A stretch of 64,000 nt of DNA from Pseudomonas sp. Irchel 3A7 (GTDB taxonomy: Bacteria; Pseudomonadota; Gammaproteobacteria; Pseudomonadales; Pseudomonadaceae), in NCBI RefSeq assembly GCF_900187565.1, contig NZ_FYED01000007.1, positions 289,240 through 353,239 of the forward strand, given 5' to 3'. The notes under the pieces are model-generated. The model searched no databases. It was not told the DNA's origin and saw only the letters and a program-made list of their open reading frames with translations. Below, in pieces: positions 25,835-34,717 of the stretch. The position numbers were made by a program, and so were the translations under genes. How positions within the stretch are numbered: position 1 is the stretch's first letter; each line of letters starts with the position of its first letter.

Positions 25835-26725
25835 TCAGCGCAACCCGTAATCCAGCACAATCCCGACAAAAATCGCCAACCCGGCCCAATGGTTGTGCAA
25901 AAACGCCTTGAAGCAGCGCATGCGGTCCTTGCTGCGGGTGTACCAGAACTCCCAGGCAAAACAGCCCGCCGCCACCGCCAGGCCGAGGTGGAACCAGCCG
26001 CCAAGCTCGAACTTCGAACCGGCCAGCAACAGGCAACCCAGCGCCAACCCTTGCAGGGTCAGGATGATCACCCGGTCTGCCTCGCCAAACAGAATCGCCG
26101 TGGATTTCACGCCGATCTTCAAGTCGTCGTCACGGTCGGTCATCGCGTAATAAGTGTCGTAGCCCACCGTCCACATCAGGTTGGCGATCCACAGCAACCA
26201 GGCTGCTGCCGGCAACTCGCCGGTTTCAGCGGTGAACGCCATCGGCATCCCCCAGGAAAACGCCGCGCCCAGCACCACTTGCGGGTAATAGGTGTAACGC
26301 TTCATGAACGGATAAGTGCAGGCCAGGGCCAAGCCGCCGAACGACAGCCAGATCGTTGCCGCATTGGTGCACAGCACCAGCAGGAAACTCACGCCCATCA
26401 GCAAGGCGAAGAACACCAGCGCTTCTTTGGAGCTGATCTTGCCGCTCGGCAGCGGGCGCTGTTCGGTGCGCTTCACATGGCCGTCGACCTTGCGGTCCGC
26501 CCAATCGTTGATCACGCAGCCGCCCGCGCGGGTCAGCACCACGCCAAGCACGAAAATCACGATATTGGCCAGCGACGGCGAGCCCTTGCCGGCAATCCAC
26601 AGCGCCCATAACGTAGGCCACAGCAGCAGATAGATGCCGATCGGCTTGTCCATGCGCGTCAGCTGAATGAAATCCCAGGCCCGTGGGTTCAAGCGATTCA
26701 GGGACTTGAGCAGGCTCTGGTACAT
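25835..26725 (-). CDS. ubiA: 4-hydroxybenzoate octaprenyltransferase
   Basis: Inner-membrane enzyme joining a polyprenyl chain to 4-hydroxybenzoate in ubiquinone synthesis. The 296 residues show about eight or nine membrane segments and the two aspartate motifs, [15 protein letters not shown] and [16 protein letters not shown], that bind the magnesium-diphosphate. The ATG at 26725 shares one base with the ubiC stop (TGATG), a sign of translational coupling. A longer reading into ubiC is not credible. Confidence 0.97.
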   Translation of the reverse strand: MYQSLLKSLNRLNPRAWDFIQLTRMDKPIGIYLLLWPTLWALWIAGKGSPSLANIVIFVLGVVLTRAGGCVINDWADRKVDGHVKRTEQRPLPSGKISSKEALVFFALLMGVSFLLVLCTNAATIWLSFGGLALACTYPFMKRYTYYPQVVLGAAFSWGMPMAFTAETGELPAAAWLLWIANLMWTVGYDTYYAMTDRDDDLKIGVKSTAILFGEADRVIILTLQGLALGCLLLAGSKFELGGWFHLGLAVAAGCFAWEFWYTRSKDRMRCFKAFLHNHWAGLAIFVGIVLDYGLR

Positions 26726-27288
26726 CAGTAGTTCTCCGGGTGGGCGCGGGCGGCGCTCCACAGGGTCGGCAGGAAGATTTCAGCCACCAGCACGCTCAAC
26801 GTACCGCGGTCGAAGCGCGAGCGGCGACCCCACAGCTCAGGCGCCTGCACCTCGGTCGGCAGCCACGCTTGAGGATAGTGACAAACCTCGATGGCGCGAC
26901 GCTGGAAGGCGTGGTCGCAAAACAACAGTTCGCCCAGGGAACGGCTGCCCAGTTCGTCCATGTGCAAGCCGTCGCCCTGCAACGCGCTGCGCGCCGCGAC
27001 GCTGCGGGCAAACACCCAGGCCTGGCCATGCCCGCGCAAATACACCTCGCGCACCCAGCCTTCGCTGCCTTCGGCCAGGTCCAGCGCGGCGCATTCATCG
27101 GCGCGCAGGGTTTGCCAGCCTTCGAACAGCGGCGTGACGCTGAAACCGTCATTCGACAAGCGGGTCAGGCGTCGGGTCAGCGATCCTTCGTCAAACAGCC
27201 AGTCGAGGGTAAACGGGTCGGGGAGGGGCGTCAGCAGGCTTTGAGGGAGCCAGAGCGGGGCCGAACGGGTGGAGTTTGTGTGTTGCAC
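26725..27288 (-). CDS. ubiC: Chorismate--pyruvate lyase
   Basis: Removes pyruvate from chorismate to give 4-hydroxybenzoate, the substrate of the overlapping ubiA product. The 187-residue protein shows the UbiC pattern: [20 protein letters not shown] near the start, [19 protein letters not shown] with the active-site Arg, and [18 protein letters not shown]. It is soluble and usually strongly product-inhibited. Start: ATG 27288 ([14 protein letters not shown]). Confidence 0.93.
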   Translation of the reverse strand: MQHTNSTRSAPLWLPQSLLTPLPDPFTLDWLFDEGSLTRRLTRLSNDGFSVTPLFEGWQTLRADECAALDLAEGSEGWVREVYLRGHGQAWVFARSVAARSALQGDGLHMDELGSRSLGELLFCDHAFQRRAIEVCHYPQAWLPTEVQAPELWGRRSRFDRGTLSVLVAEIFLPTLWSAARAHPENY

Positions 27289-27488
27289 AATGAGTCATTA
27301 TTGGCAGCAAAGGAGGCGGCGAGCTTAACATGTCAGCTCATGAAATTGAGTGATCCGCCCGCCCGTTGCACCGAACGGGCTTGCATCTGCGTGGCCCCAT
27401 CAGTACAAAACGCGCTGAGCCGAACGGCAGCGCTGCAATCATCGGCCGTTCGCGCCGGCAAAAGCCTGAACCCTGAGGAAGTACCTGA

Positions 27489-27659
27489 ATGAAAAAGTGG
27501 CAATGTGTGGTCTGCGGCCTGATCTACAACGAAGCCGAAGGCTGGCCGGATGACGGCATTGCGCCGGGCACCCTGTGGCAAGACGTGCCGGAAGACTGGC
27601 TGTGCCCGGACTGCGGTGTGGGCAAGATGGATTTTGAAATGATCGAAATCACCGCTTGA
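27489..27659 (+). CDS. rubA: Rubredoxin
   Basis: A 56-residue iron-electron carrier, too short for many gene finders. Two cysteine pairs that hold a single iron are present: CVVCG at residues 6-10 and CPDCG at 39-43. Between them is the family's [16 protein letters not shown] and W/P-rich core. A GAGGAAG ribosome site precedes the ATG. The reductase gene follows after 17 bases. In Pseudomonas such pairs pass electrons from NADH, for example to alkane hydroxylase or in oxidative-stress defence; no hydroxylase is adjacent. Confidence 0.96.
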   Translation: MKKWQCVVCGLIYNEAEGWPDDGIAPGTLWQDVPEDWLCPDCGVGKMDFEMIEITA

Positions 27660-27676
27660 AAACTGAGGAGTAAGGA

Positions 27677-28825
27677 ATGAACGCACCTGTCGTGATCGTC
27701 GGCACCGGCCTGGCTGGCTACAACCTGGCCCGGGAGTTTCGCAAACTCGATGGCGAAACCCCGCTGCTGCTGATTACCGCCGATGACGGGCGCTCCTACT
27801 CCAAGCCGATGCTCTCCACCGGTTTCGGCAAAAACAAAGACGCCGACGGCCTGAGCATGGCCGAACCGGGCGCGATGGCCGAACAGTTGAAGGCCGAAGT
27901 GCGCACCCACACCCGCATCAGCGGCATCGACCCGGGCCACAAACGCCTGTGGATCGGTGAAGAAGCGGTGTACTACCGCGACCTGATCCTGGCCTGGGGG
28001 GCTGAAACCGTGCGCGTGCCCATCGAAGGCGACGCGGCGGACTGCGTGTTCCCCATCAACGACCTGGAAGACTACGCACGCTTTCGCGCGGCAGCGGCCG
28101 GCAAGCGTCGGGTGTTGTTGCTCGGCGCCGGCCTGATTGGCTGCGAGTTCGCCAACGACCTGAGCTTGGGCGGTTATGAGGTGCAACTGGTTGCACCGTG
28201 CGAACAGGTCATGCCGACCCTGCTGCACCCGGCCGCCGCTGCTGCGGTACAGGCCGGGCTGGAAAGCCTAGGTGCACGTTTCCACCTGGGGCCGGTGCTC
28301 ACTCGCCTGCAGAAGGTCGCCGACGGCCTGGAAGCGCACCTGTCCGACGGCCAGGTCATCCCGTGCGACGTCGTGGTCTCGGCCGTTGGCCTGCGCCCGC
28401 GCATCGACCTGGCCGCCGCTGCCGGTTTGCAGGTCAATCGTGGCGTCGTCGTCGACCGTCACCTGCAAACCTCCCACGCCAATATCTACGCCCTGGGCGA
28501 CTGCGCCGAGGTCGATGGGCTGAATTTGCTGTACGTGATGCCCCTGATGAGCTGTGCGCGAGCGCTGGCCCAGACCCTCGCCGGCAACCCGACAACGGTC
28601 AACTATGGCCCGATGCCCATCACCGTCAAAACCCCGGTGTGCCCGTTGGTGGTGTCCCCGCCGCCACGGGGTGCGGAAGGCGTCTGGACGGTCGAAGGGC
28701 AGGGCGCCGACATCAAGGTGTTATGCCGCGATGCCAGCGGAAAGCTGCTCGGTTATGCCCTCACCGGTACGGCCGTGATGGAAAAACTGGCCCTGAATAA
28801 AGAGCTTCCGACACTGCTGGCGTAA
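27677..28825 (+). CDS. rubB: Rubredoxin--NAD+ reductase (FAD-dependent)
   Basis: Flavoprotein that reduces rubredoxin with NADH. The 382 residues hold an N-terminal FAD fold ([17 protein letters not shown]), a second dinucleotide fold for NADH ([16 protein letters not shown]) and the C-terminal FAD-contact segment [11 protein letters not shown]. The size and the lack of a redox-active Cys pair fit the rubredoxin-reductase branch of the pyridine nucleotide-disulfide oxidoreductase superfamily. It is co-transcribed with the rubredoxin gene. Confidence 0.95.
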   Translation: MNAPVVIVGTGLAGYNLAREFRKLDGETPLLLITADDGRSYSKPMLSTGFGKNKDADGLSMAEPGAMAEQLKAEVRTHTRISGIDPGHKRLWIGEEAVYYRDLILAWGAETVRVPIEGDAADCVFPINDLEDYARFRAAAAGKRRVLLLGAGLIGCEFANDLSLGGYEVQLVAPCEQVMPTLLHPAAAAAVQAGLESLGARFHLGPVLTRLQKVADGLEAHLSDGQVIPCDVVVSAVGLRPRIDLAAAAGLQVNRGVVVDRHLQTSHANIYALGDCAEVDGLNLLYVMPLMSCARALAQTLAGNPTTVNYGPMPITVKTPVCPLVVSPPPRGAEGVWTVEGQGADIKVLCRDASGKLLGYALTGTAVMEKLALNKELPTLLA

Positions 28826-29019
28826 ATACCGGTCGTTCTGTCGGAATCACCCCCAAAATGCCCTGAGAATGGCCACGCGGATACTGGCGCAGGGCTTCCG
28901 TGCGTGCCATCCTCACTCCCGTCTGCCGCAGAGTAGAGCATCTGCGGCGCCTTGGGCGCTGCTCCATAGAGAGCAGCACGGACATAACAACAAAAAACCG
29001 TCAAAGGGGCTTCACTAAC

Positions 29020-29295
29020 ATGCGTAAACCAGAACTCGCCGCAGCAATTGCTGAAAAAGCAGACCTCACCAAAGAGCAGGCCAACCGCGTCCTGAACGCC
29101 GTTCTCGAAGAAATCACCGGCGCCCTGCACCGCAAAGACAGCGTCACGCTGGTAGGCTTCGGCACCTTCCTGCAACGCCACCGCGGCGCCCGCACCGGCA
29201 AAAACCCGCAAACCGGTGAGCCAGTAAAGATCAAGGCCAGCAACACCGTTGCGTTCAAGCCAGGCAAATCCTTGAAAGACAGCGTCAATCCGTAA
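29020..29295 (+). CDS. hupA: HU-family DNA-binding protein
   Basis: Small basic nucleoid protein of 91 residues that bends and packs DNA as a dimer. MRKPELAAAIAEKADLTKEQ starts the helical dimer part; VTLVGFGTFLQRHRGARTGK leads into the flexible DNA-grasping arm, and NPQTGEPVKIKASN is the arm tip with the intercalating proline region. The ATG at 29020 is the normal HU start; a longer frame (28900) is only an upstream extension. It is monocistronic, with a strong terminator behind. Confidence 0.95.
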   Translation: MRKPELAAAIAEKADLTKEQANRVLNAVLEEITGALHRKDSVTLVGFGTFLQRHRGARTGKNPQTGEPVKIKASNTVAFKPGKSLKDSVNP

Positions 29296-29331
29296 GCCGT
29301 TTCCCTGACCCGCGTAGCGGGAGAGTGGAAT

Positions 29332-29372
29332 AAAAAATGGGCACGCCAACCGAGGTTGGGTGCCCATTTTTT
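29332..29372 (+). terminator. Rho-independent terminator after hupA
   Basis: AAAAAATGGGCAC and GTGCCCATTTTTT pair around an inner CCAACC-GAG-GGTTGG hairpin. The result is a long stem ending in a run of six T residues. Confidence 0.95.
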
Positions 29373-29402
29373 GTGCCGGAGTCTTAAGCAATACGAGACC
29401 TT

Positions 29403-29513
29403 GTGGCGAGCGAGCTTGCTCGCGTTGGGCAGCGAAGCGGCCCCAAAAAATCTGACAACTTCGTAATTCTTGTGAGAGTTGTGCACTCAGGCGGGATCAA
29501 GCTCCCTCGCCAC
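29403..29513. repeat. REP-like pair, GTGGCGAGCGAGCTTGCTC variant
   Basis: The left arm GTGGCGAGCGAGCTTGCTCG is complete. The right arm, ATCAAGCTCCCTCGCCAC, is a shortened inverted copy. This is the GTGGCGAGGGAGC-type family, distinct in its first bases from the other REPs here. Confidence 0.7.
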
Positions 29514-29568
29514 GGGTTTCTCAAAGACTCAAGTTTCCACCAATCGGAGTTGTTCATTGCATGGCGAG

Positions 29569-29964
29569 TTAGCAGGCCCGGCTTTGTTGCTTGGCGAGTA
29601 TCGCCGCCATTTCCGGTTCATCCAGATCATCCAGCGCTCGCTCCACCAACAACTGCACCCCATCGGCCATGCGGCTGAGTGCCAAGGCTACGGAACGACG
29701 CGAACCGTCTACATTATCGGCGAGGTCGGCGGCGATGGCGCTGATCGACAGTAGGTCTTCCGAGGCGTTGGCCAGGAGGGCTTCAGTGTTGATGTCCGGG
29801 CAGACGCTGAAGAGTTGGCCGTTGCGTTTCGGTGGCTTCTTTTCGGTTGGCGGGAAGTGATGGTCGAGGGCGCGCTCGGCGGCTTCGTGAAGTTTCTTTG
29901 AATCGAGGTTTTCGTACGGCGATACCGGATCGGAGTCCGGCGGGTTTGGAGTTACTTTGAACAT
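29569..29964 (-). CDS. DUF6124/DUF3077-type small protein
   Basis: 131 residues starting MFKVTPNPPDSDPVSPYENL, followed by KKLHEAAERALDHHF. I recognise this opening as typical of a Pseudomonas-specific family (DUF6124, formerly grouped near DUF3077) that often occurs in several copies per genome. The C-terminal half is a predicted helical bundle (LLANASEDLLSISAIAADLA, RRSVALALSRMADGVQLLVE). There is no signal peptide or membrane segment. The ATG at 29964 is chosen by family similarity. Its upstream region is unusually rich in inverted repeats. The function is unknown. Confidence 0.78.
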   Translation of the reverse strand: MFKVTPNPPDSDPVSPYENLDSKKLHEAAERALDHHFPPTEKKPPKRNGQLFSVCPDINTEALLANASEDLLSISAIAADLADNVDGSRRSVALALSRMADGVQLLVERALDDLDEPEMAAILAKQQSRAC

Positions 29965-30683
29965 GATCTTCAATTCCATTGATGATGCTGACATCACTTC
30001 GCGACTAAACGAAGGGTGGCGGCTGTACGCAGGTTAGTCGGTCCGGGGAATTGAAGAAGCCGGCGCACCCTAAGGTGCCCTGCGCACAGCCACCATCAAA
30101 TGCAGGTAGGGAATACCTGTCTGACAGACGCTTGTGCAACTTCAATTACCAGCGGGCGACTAAACCCGACCACTGACGATCAGTGACGGAAATCAAGTTA
30201 CCGACCGGCCCCAAGGCGCACAAGCCGGCGGATTCTGGCGTACCCGTAGGCAACGGCGCAAGGTGTCGTAGCTTTCCTGAAGTAAATCTGACGATTCTTA
30301 AACATGGGGTTGTTGAGTAGGTGTTGATCAGTGGAGTACAGATCAAGAAGCATTCAGTGACATAGATTTCGTTGCTTTAACTACTATCAATTTCGTGAGG
30401 CATTGAACACTAAATAATGCGCAAATAATTGCACTATAGAGATTGCTGTTTAATCAATATTCTTCAGTTTATTGCTGTCTTACACCGGGGAATGGCAAAT
30501 CGCATGGAATACAGCGACTTTTCCTACATATTCGGCCTCAATTTCATAATAAGTTCTCCAGCCTTCAACGGATGGCCTTTGCTTCGTGGGTTCGGACGTA
30601 CACTTGCCCAACATCCAAAACCTGGCTTTTTCGTAATCCTGTCTACTTGCAAGGGTATTCCTTGACGTGAGTTGTAAGTTTCT
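29965..30683. other. Intergenic region between DUF6124 gene and T6SS operon
   Basis: Two parts are visible. 29985-30190 is dense with inverted repeats and serves as the upstream region of the DUF6124 gene. 30290-30680 is AT-rich and should contain the T6SS promoter. Short ORFs in the second part have no ribosome site and mutually overlap, so they are not reported as genes. No clear sigma-54 or sigma-70 promoter could be assigned. Confidence 0.55.
29985..30190. promoter_or_regulatory. Structured region with nested inverted repeats upstream of DUF6124 gene
   Basis: GGTGGCGGCTGTACGCAGG (30015-30033) pairs with CCTGCGCACAGCCACC (30079-30094). Inside and around lie GCACC-CTAA-GGTGC (30065-30078), CAGGTA-N5-TACCTG (30103-30119) and CACTGA-CGA-TCAGTG (30171-30185). 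A direct repeat GCGACTAAAC occurs at 30001 and 30156, and AATTGAAG/CTTCAATT face each other. It may be a structured mRNA leader, an RNA gene or a repeated element. Confidence 0.5.
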
Positions 30684-32240
30684 ATGACATATTCAACTAA
30701 ACTATCGGCGCATTATCTTGAATTAGCCAAGTCACCAGTCTGCAACGGTAATTTTGCAGGGGAGGATGTTCGCTATTCGAGCGAATACGAAGCGTTGGAA
30801 AGTGAGTTGGATAAAGCTCGATCCATGCAGGAACGAGGTCAGATTGATTGGTTGAAAGTTCGCGAGAACTGCGAAAGCCTGCTGCGGACTCAGTCCAAGG
30901 ATTTACGGGTGGGCGTCTGGCTGACATGGGCCTTGTACCAGGGTGAGTCTTTCCAGGGACTGTTGGCCGGCCTCGGGTTGTTGCGTCACCTGTGTGAAAG
31001 TCACTGGACCGAGGTTTACCCGAAAAAATCCCGTACCCGTGCTGCCGCGATCAACTGGTTGGTGCCGCGTCTCGAAAAGGTGCTCACTGAAAACGTCGCG
31101 ATCAAAGAGCAACTGCCCTTGTTCCATTGTCTTGTGGAGCATCTGGAAGGGCTTGATGCCATTTGCACCAAACGCCTAGGCGACGACGCACCTTTGTTGC
31201 TACCCATTTCCCGTCGCCTGAAAAATCTGGTGCAACGCACAACCGAGCATCAATCGACACCCAGCGTCGTTGAGTCCGCAGTGGCTCAGGTCAAACAGGT
31301 TGCCACGCAGCTATTCAACCCCTGCACGCCCATTGATAACGAAAAAGATGCCCATAAAGCCTTGCGTGCCCAACAGGACAGCGCGCGACCGCTGTGTGCC
31401 TGGTGGCTCAAACAAAAGGCGACCGATCTGCGCGCATTACGCCTCAACCGTACGCTGCTCTGGCTACCTGTCGACACATTGCCCGAGCGAAACGCCGAGC
31501 AGATCACAGCCCTGCGCGGGTTACCCGTCGACAGGCTCCAACTCTTACAAGAGCACTACGAGCAAGCCCGATACGCTGATTTGCTGGTGGAGCTGGAGTC
31601 CAGTCTGTCCAAGGCGCCGTTCTGGTTTGACGGTCAGCGGATGGTTTGGGAATGCCTTCAGGGATTGAACGCAGAGATGGCCATGCGTGAAGTGGAAATC
31701 CACTTCGCACTATTGATTCAGCGTCTGCCTGGCATCCTCGAGTTGCGCTTTCATGACGGCGCTCCATTCGCTGATCCGGCCACCCGTACATGGGTCAATA
31801 CCCAAATCATGCCGCATTTGCAAAGTCCCCATGCACCGCGCTCCGCAGAAATCCTTGAGGCTTTACCGGCTTGGGAGCAGGCCCTGGAAGACGTCCAGCC
31901 TGTCTTGCGTAAGGACGGCCTCAAGGCTGCCGTGCAGATTCTCAAGCAGGGCCTGCTGGCCGCTCACGGCGGGCGGGCGCGGTTTTTCTGGCAGTTCGCA
32001 CTCGCACGCCTGTGCTTCATGGCCAGGAAGTTTGAATTGGCCAAGACCCAACTTGAAACCCTCGACCAGACATTAAGGGACGCAGGCCTGCACGCCTGGG
32101 AGCCGGATCTTGCGTTGCAAGTGCTGCAGTTGCTGCATAGCTGCTGCGAGTCATTGCCGCAGAACCACGCGGTGCGCGAATGCAAGGAAGAGATTTATCG
32201 CAGGCTGTGCCACCTCGATATCGAAGTGGCACTCGACTAG
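30684..32240 (+). CDS. tssA: T6SS protein TssA (ImpA_N-containing)
   Basis: 518 residues; the first gene of the T6SS operon. TssA proteins organise baseplate priming and sheath/tube extension. The ImpA_N region is visible in the first third (LRVGVWLTWALYQGESFQGL, LCESHWTEVYPKKSRTRAAA), followed by a helical C-terminal part (about 300-510) with the VysC/TssA-like pattern ending CKEEIYRRLCHLDIEVALD. The ribosome site before the ATG is weak. The gene order that follows is that of the P. aeruginosa H2 cluster. Confidence 0.9.
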   Translation: MTYSTKLSAHYLELAKSPVCNGNFAGEDVRYSSEYEALESELDKARSMQERGQIDWLKVRENCESLLRTQSKDLRVGVWLTWALYQGESFQGLLAGLGLLRHLCESHWTEVYPKKSRTRAAAINWLVPRLEKVLTENVAIKEQLPLFHCLVEHLEGLDAICTKRLGDDAPLLLPISRRLKNLVQRTTEHQSTPSVVESAVAQVKQVATQLFNPCTPIDNEKDAHKALRAQQDSARPLCAWWLKQKATDLRALRLNRTLLWLPVDTLPERNAEQITALRGLPVDRLQLLQEHYEQARYADLLVELESSLSKAPFWFDGQRMVWECLQGLNAEMAMREVEIHFALLIQRLPGILELRFHDGAPFADPATRTWVNTQIMPHLQSPHAPRSAEILEALPAWEQALEDVQPVLRKDGLKAAVQILKQGLLAAHGGRARFFWQFALARLCFMARKFELAKTQLETLDQTLRDAGLHAWEPDLALQVLQLLHSCCESLPQNHAVRECKEEIYRRLCHLDIEVALD

Positions 32241-32272
32241 GCCCCAGGGCCACAACCGCAAGGAGAATCGCC

Positions 32273-32776
32273 ATGGCCAAAGAAGGCTCGGTAGCCCCCA
32301 AGGAACGCATCAACGTCACTTTCAAACCCGCCACTGGTGGTGCTCAGGAAGAGATTGAACTGCCGCTGAAACTGCTGGCGATCGGTGACTACACCCAACG
32401 CAAGGATGACCGGAAAGTTGAAGATCGCAAGCCGATCAACATCGACAAGATGACCTTTGACGAAGTACTGGCCAAGCAGGAGTTGCGGGTGACATTGGGT
32501 GTGCCAAATCGACTTCAGGATGACAGCGGCTCAGATGAATTGGTTGTGGATCTGCGTGTCAACTCGATGAAGGATTTCAATCCGGCCAGCCTGGTCGATC
32601 AAGTGCCGGAACTGAAAAAACTGATGGAGCTGCGCAATGCGTTGGTTGCGCTCAAGGGGCCTCTCGGTAATACACCTGCGTTCCGCAAGGCCATTGAAGG
32701 CGTTTTGGCAGATGACGAATCCCGCAGCCGCGTACTGGGTGAGCTAGGGCTCAACACCGATGCTCAACCCGCCTGA
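32273..32776 (+). CDS. tssB: T6SS contractile sheath small subunit TssB
   Basis: 167 residues forming, with TssC, the contractile sheath around the Hcp tube. The protein begins MAKEGSVAPKERINVTFKPA and carries the family core ELPLKLLAIGDYTQRKDDR and KDFNPASLVDQVPELKKLME. AAGGAGAATCGCC is a strong ribosome site. The start at 32273 excludes a longer frame that overlaps tssA. tssC follows after 29 bases. Confidence 0.97.
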   Translation: MAKEGSVAPKERINVTFKPATGGAQEEIELPLKLLAIGDYTQRKDDRKVEDRKPINIDKMTFDEVLAKQELRVTLGVPNRLQDDSGSDELVVDLRVNSMKDFNPASLVDQVPELKKLMELRNALVALKGPLGNTPAFRKAIEGVLADDESRSRVLGELGLNTDAQPA

Positions 32777-32805
32777 ATCTGCCACCCGTCAAGGAAGCCA
32801 ATACC

Positions 32806-34278
32806 GTGAATACAAATGCAGCGCAGCAGCATGGCAACGAGAGTGAATACAGCATTCTCGACAGCATCATTGCCGAAACCCGTCTGAGCCCTGACGACGA
32901 AGCCTACGCCATCGCCAAACGTGGTGTATCGGCGTTTATTGAAGAACTACTCAAGCCCCAGAACAATGGTGAGCCGGTCAAGAAAGCCATGGTCGATCGG
33001 ATGATCGCCGAGATCGACAGCAAACTCAGCCGCCAAATGGATGAAATCCTCCACCACCCTGACTTTCAGTCGGTGGAGTCCTCGTGGCGAGGCCTGCAGT
33101 TGTTGGTTGATCGCACCAACTTTCGCGAGAACATAAAGATCGAATTCCTCAGCGTCTCCAAAGAAGACCTGTTGGATGACTTCGAAGATTCACCGGAGGT
33201 GATGCAGTCTGGCTTGTATAAGCACATTTACACCGCTGAGTACGGCCAGTTCGGCGGCCAGCCGGTCGGAGCGATCATTGCTAACTATTTCATGTCGCCG
33301 AGCTCGCCGGATGTGAAGCTGATGCAGTACGTGTCCAGTGTCGCCTGCATGTCCCATGCGCCTTTCATCGCAGCGGCGGGTCCAGGATTTTTCGGCTTGG
33401 AGAGCTTTACCGGCCTGCCTGACCTGAAAGATCTGAAAGATCACTTCGACGGCCCGCAATTCGCCAAATGGCAGAGTTTCCGCCAATCAGAGGATGCGCG
33501 TTACATGGCGCTGACTGTTCCGCGTTTCCTGCTACGCAATCCGTACGATCCGCAAGAGAACCCGGTGAAATCGTTCGTCTACAAAGAAACCGTGGCCAAC
33601 AACCACGAGCACTATTTGTGGGGCAACACGGCTTACGCGTTCGGCACGCGACTGACCGACAGCTTCGCCAGGTTCCGCTGGTGCCCAAATATCATCGGCC
33701 CGCAAAGCGGCGGTGCGGTTGAGGATCTGCCGTTGCACCACTTCGAAAGCATGGGCGAAATCGAAACCAAAATTCCGACCGAAGTGCTGGTGTCCGATCG
33801 CCGTGAATACGAGCTGGCGGAGGAAGGGTTTATCGCCCTGACGATGCGCAAAGGTAGCGACAACGCAGCTTTCTTTTCCGCCAGTTCCGTGCAGAAGTCG
33901 AAACACTTCGGCATCAGCGCCGAAGGCAAGGTTGCAGAACTGAACTACAAGCTCGGCACCCAATTGCCGTACATGATGATCGTCAATCGCCTGGCCCATT
34001 ATTTAAAGGTACTGCAGCGCGAGCAACTGGGTTCGTGGAAGGAACGTACTGACCTCGAGCAGGAGCTCAACAAATGGATTCGCCAGTACGTAGCCGACCA
34101 GGAAAACCCGAGTGCTGAAGTCCGTGGTCGTCGACCACTGCGCTCAGCGCAGATCATTGTCAGCGATGTCGACGGGGAACCGGGCTGGTATCGCGTCAGC
34201 CTCAATGTGCGTCCGCACTTCAAGTACATGGGTGCCGATTTCACCCTGTCTCTGGTTGGCAAGCTGGACAAAGAGTAA
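32806..34278 (+). CDS. tssC: T6SS contractile sheath large subunit TssC
   Basis: 490 residues, the major sheath protein, recycled by ClpV. Family hallmarks are HHPDFQSVESSWRGLQLLVD near the N-terminus, YLWGNTAYAFGTRL in the middle, and a C-terminal GWYRVSLNVRPHFKYMGADF segment. The GTG start is preceded by AAGGAAG. The N-terminal 60 residues carry helices that in other systems bind ClpV or TssB. No truncation is seen. Confidence 0.97.
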   Translation: MNTNAAQQHGNESEYSILDSIIAETRLSPDDEAYAIAKRGVSAFIEELLKPQNNGEPVKKAMVDRMIAEIDSKLSRQMDEILHHPDFQSVESSWRGLQLLVDRTNFRENIKIEFLSVSKEDLLDDFEDSPEVMQSGLYKHIYTAEYGQFGGQPVGAIIANYFMSPSSPDVKLMQYVSSVACMSHAPFIAAAGPGFFGLESFTGLPDLKDLKDHFDGPQFAKWQSFRQSEDARYMALTVPRFLLRNPYDPQENPVKSFVYKETVANNHEHYLWGNTAYAFGTRLTDSFARFRWCPNIIGPQSGGAVEDLPLHHFESMGEIETKIPTEVLVSDRREYELAEEGFIALTMRKGSDNAAFFSASSVQKSKHFGISAEGKVAELNYKLGTQLPYMMIVNRLAHYLKVLQREQLGSWKERTDLEQELNKWIRQYVADQENPSAEVRGRRPLRSAQIIVSDVDGEPGWYRVSLNVRPHFKYMGADFTLSLVGKLDKE

Positions 34279-34291
34279 GAGAAGCTGACTC

Positions 34292-34702
34292 ATGACTGGA
34301 TATGGCAGCCTCTTCGAGCGCCTGGGCGGAGATGTGGAAAAACGGGTTGGCTGGAGTCGCGAAAACTCTGCCATGGCGTCTGTGGCTGCCCATCTGGCCA
34401 AGATGCTAAGTACCCGTATGGGCAGCGTGCAGACATTGCCCGACTACGGATTACCCGATCTCAATGACATGCGCCTGAGTCTGCACGACTCCCTGAGTCA
34501 GGCGCGTCTGGCCATTGAACACTTCATTGAGGCCTACGAACCTCGTCTGAGCAAAGTCCAGGTTTCTCCTGGAGTGCGCGATGACGATCGACTTCGCCTG
34601 TCCTTCAGCATTGAAGGTTTGTTGGAAATCGATGGCTTCAAACGTCAGGTCAGTTTTACCGCGTGCCTGGATGGCAGTGGACAGGTCAAGGTCAGCCAAT
34701 GA
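34292..34702 (+). CDS. tssE: T6SS baseplate protein TssE (gp25-like)
   Basis: 136 residues, a homologue of phage T4 gp25, joining sheath and baseplate. The start MTGYGSLFERLGGD and the central HLAKMLSTRMGSVQTLPDYG with LPDLNDM show the gp25/lysozyme-like EPR-type pattern of the family. It lies 13 bases after tssC and immediately before tssF. Confidence 0.93.
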   Translation: MTGYGSLFERLGGDVEKRVGWSRENSAMASVAAHLAKMLSTRMGSVQTLPDYGLPDLNDMRLSLHDSLSQARLAIEHFIEAYEPRLSKVQVSPGVRDDDRLRLSFSIEGLLEIDGFKRQVSFTACLDGSGQVKVSQ

Positions 34703-34717
34703 CAAATGGAATTCTCG

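Noticed and set aside
718..29513. CRISPR array
   Set aside because: The repeats are paired inverted REP elements separated by kilobases, not regularly spaced direct repeats, and no cas genes are present.
30594..30607. Possible sigma-54 promoter (GG-N10-GC) for the T6SS operon
   Set aside because: Only the GG and TTGC match; the rest of the -24 element (CAC) is missing, and such matches occur by chance.
30429..30670. Two overlapping short frames before tssA
   Set aside because: No ribosome sites, and they overlap each other in different frames within the likely promoter region.
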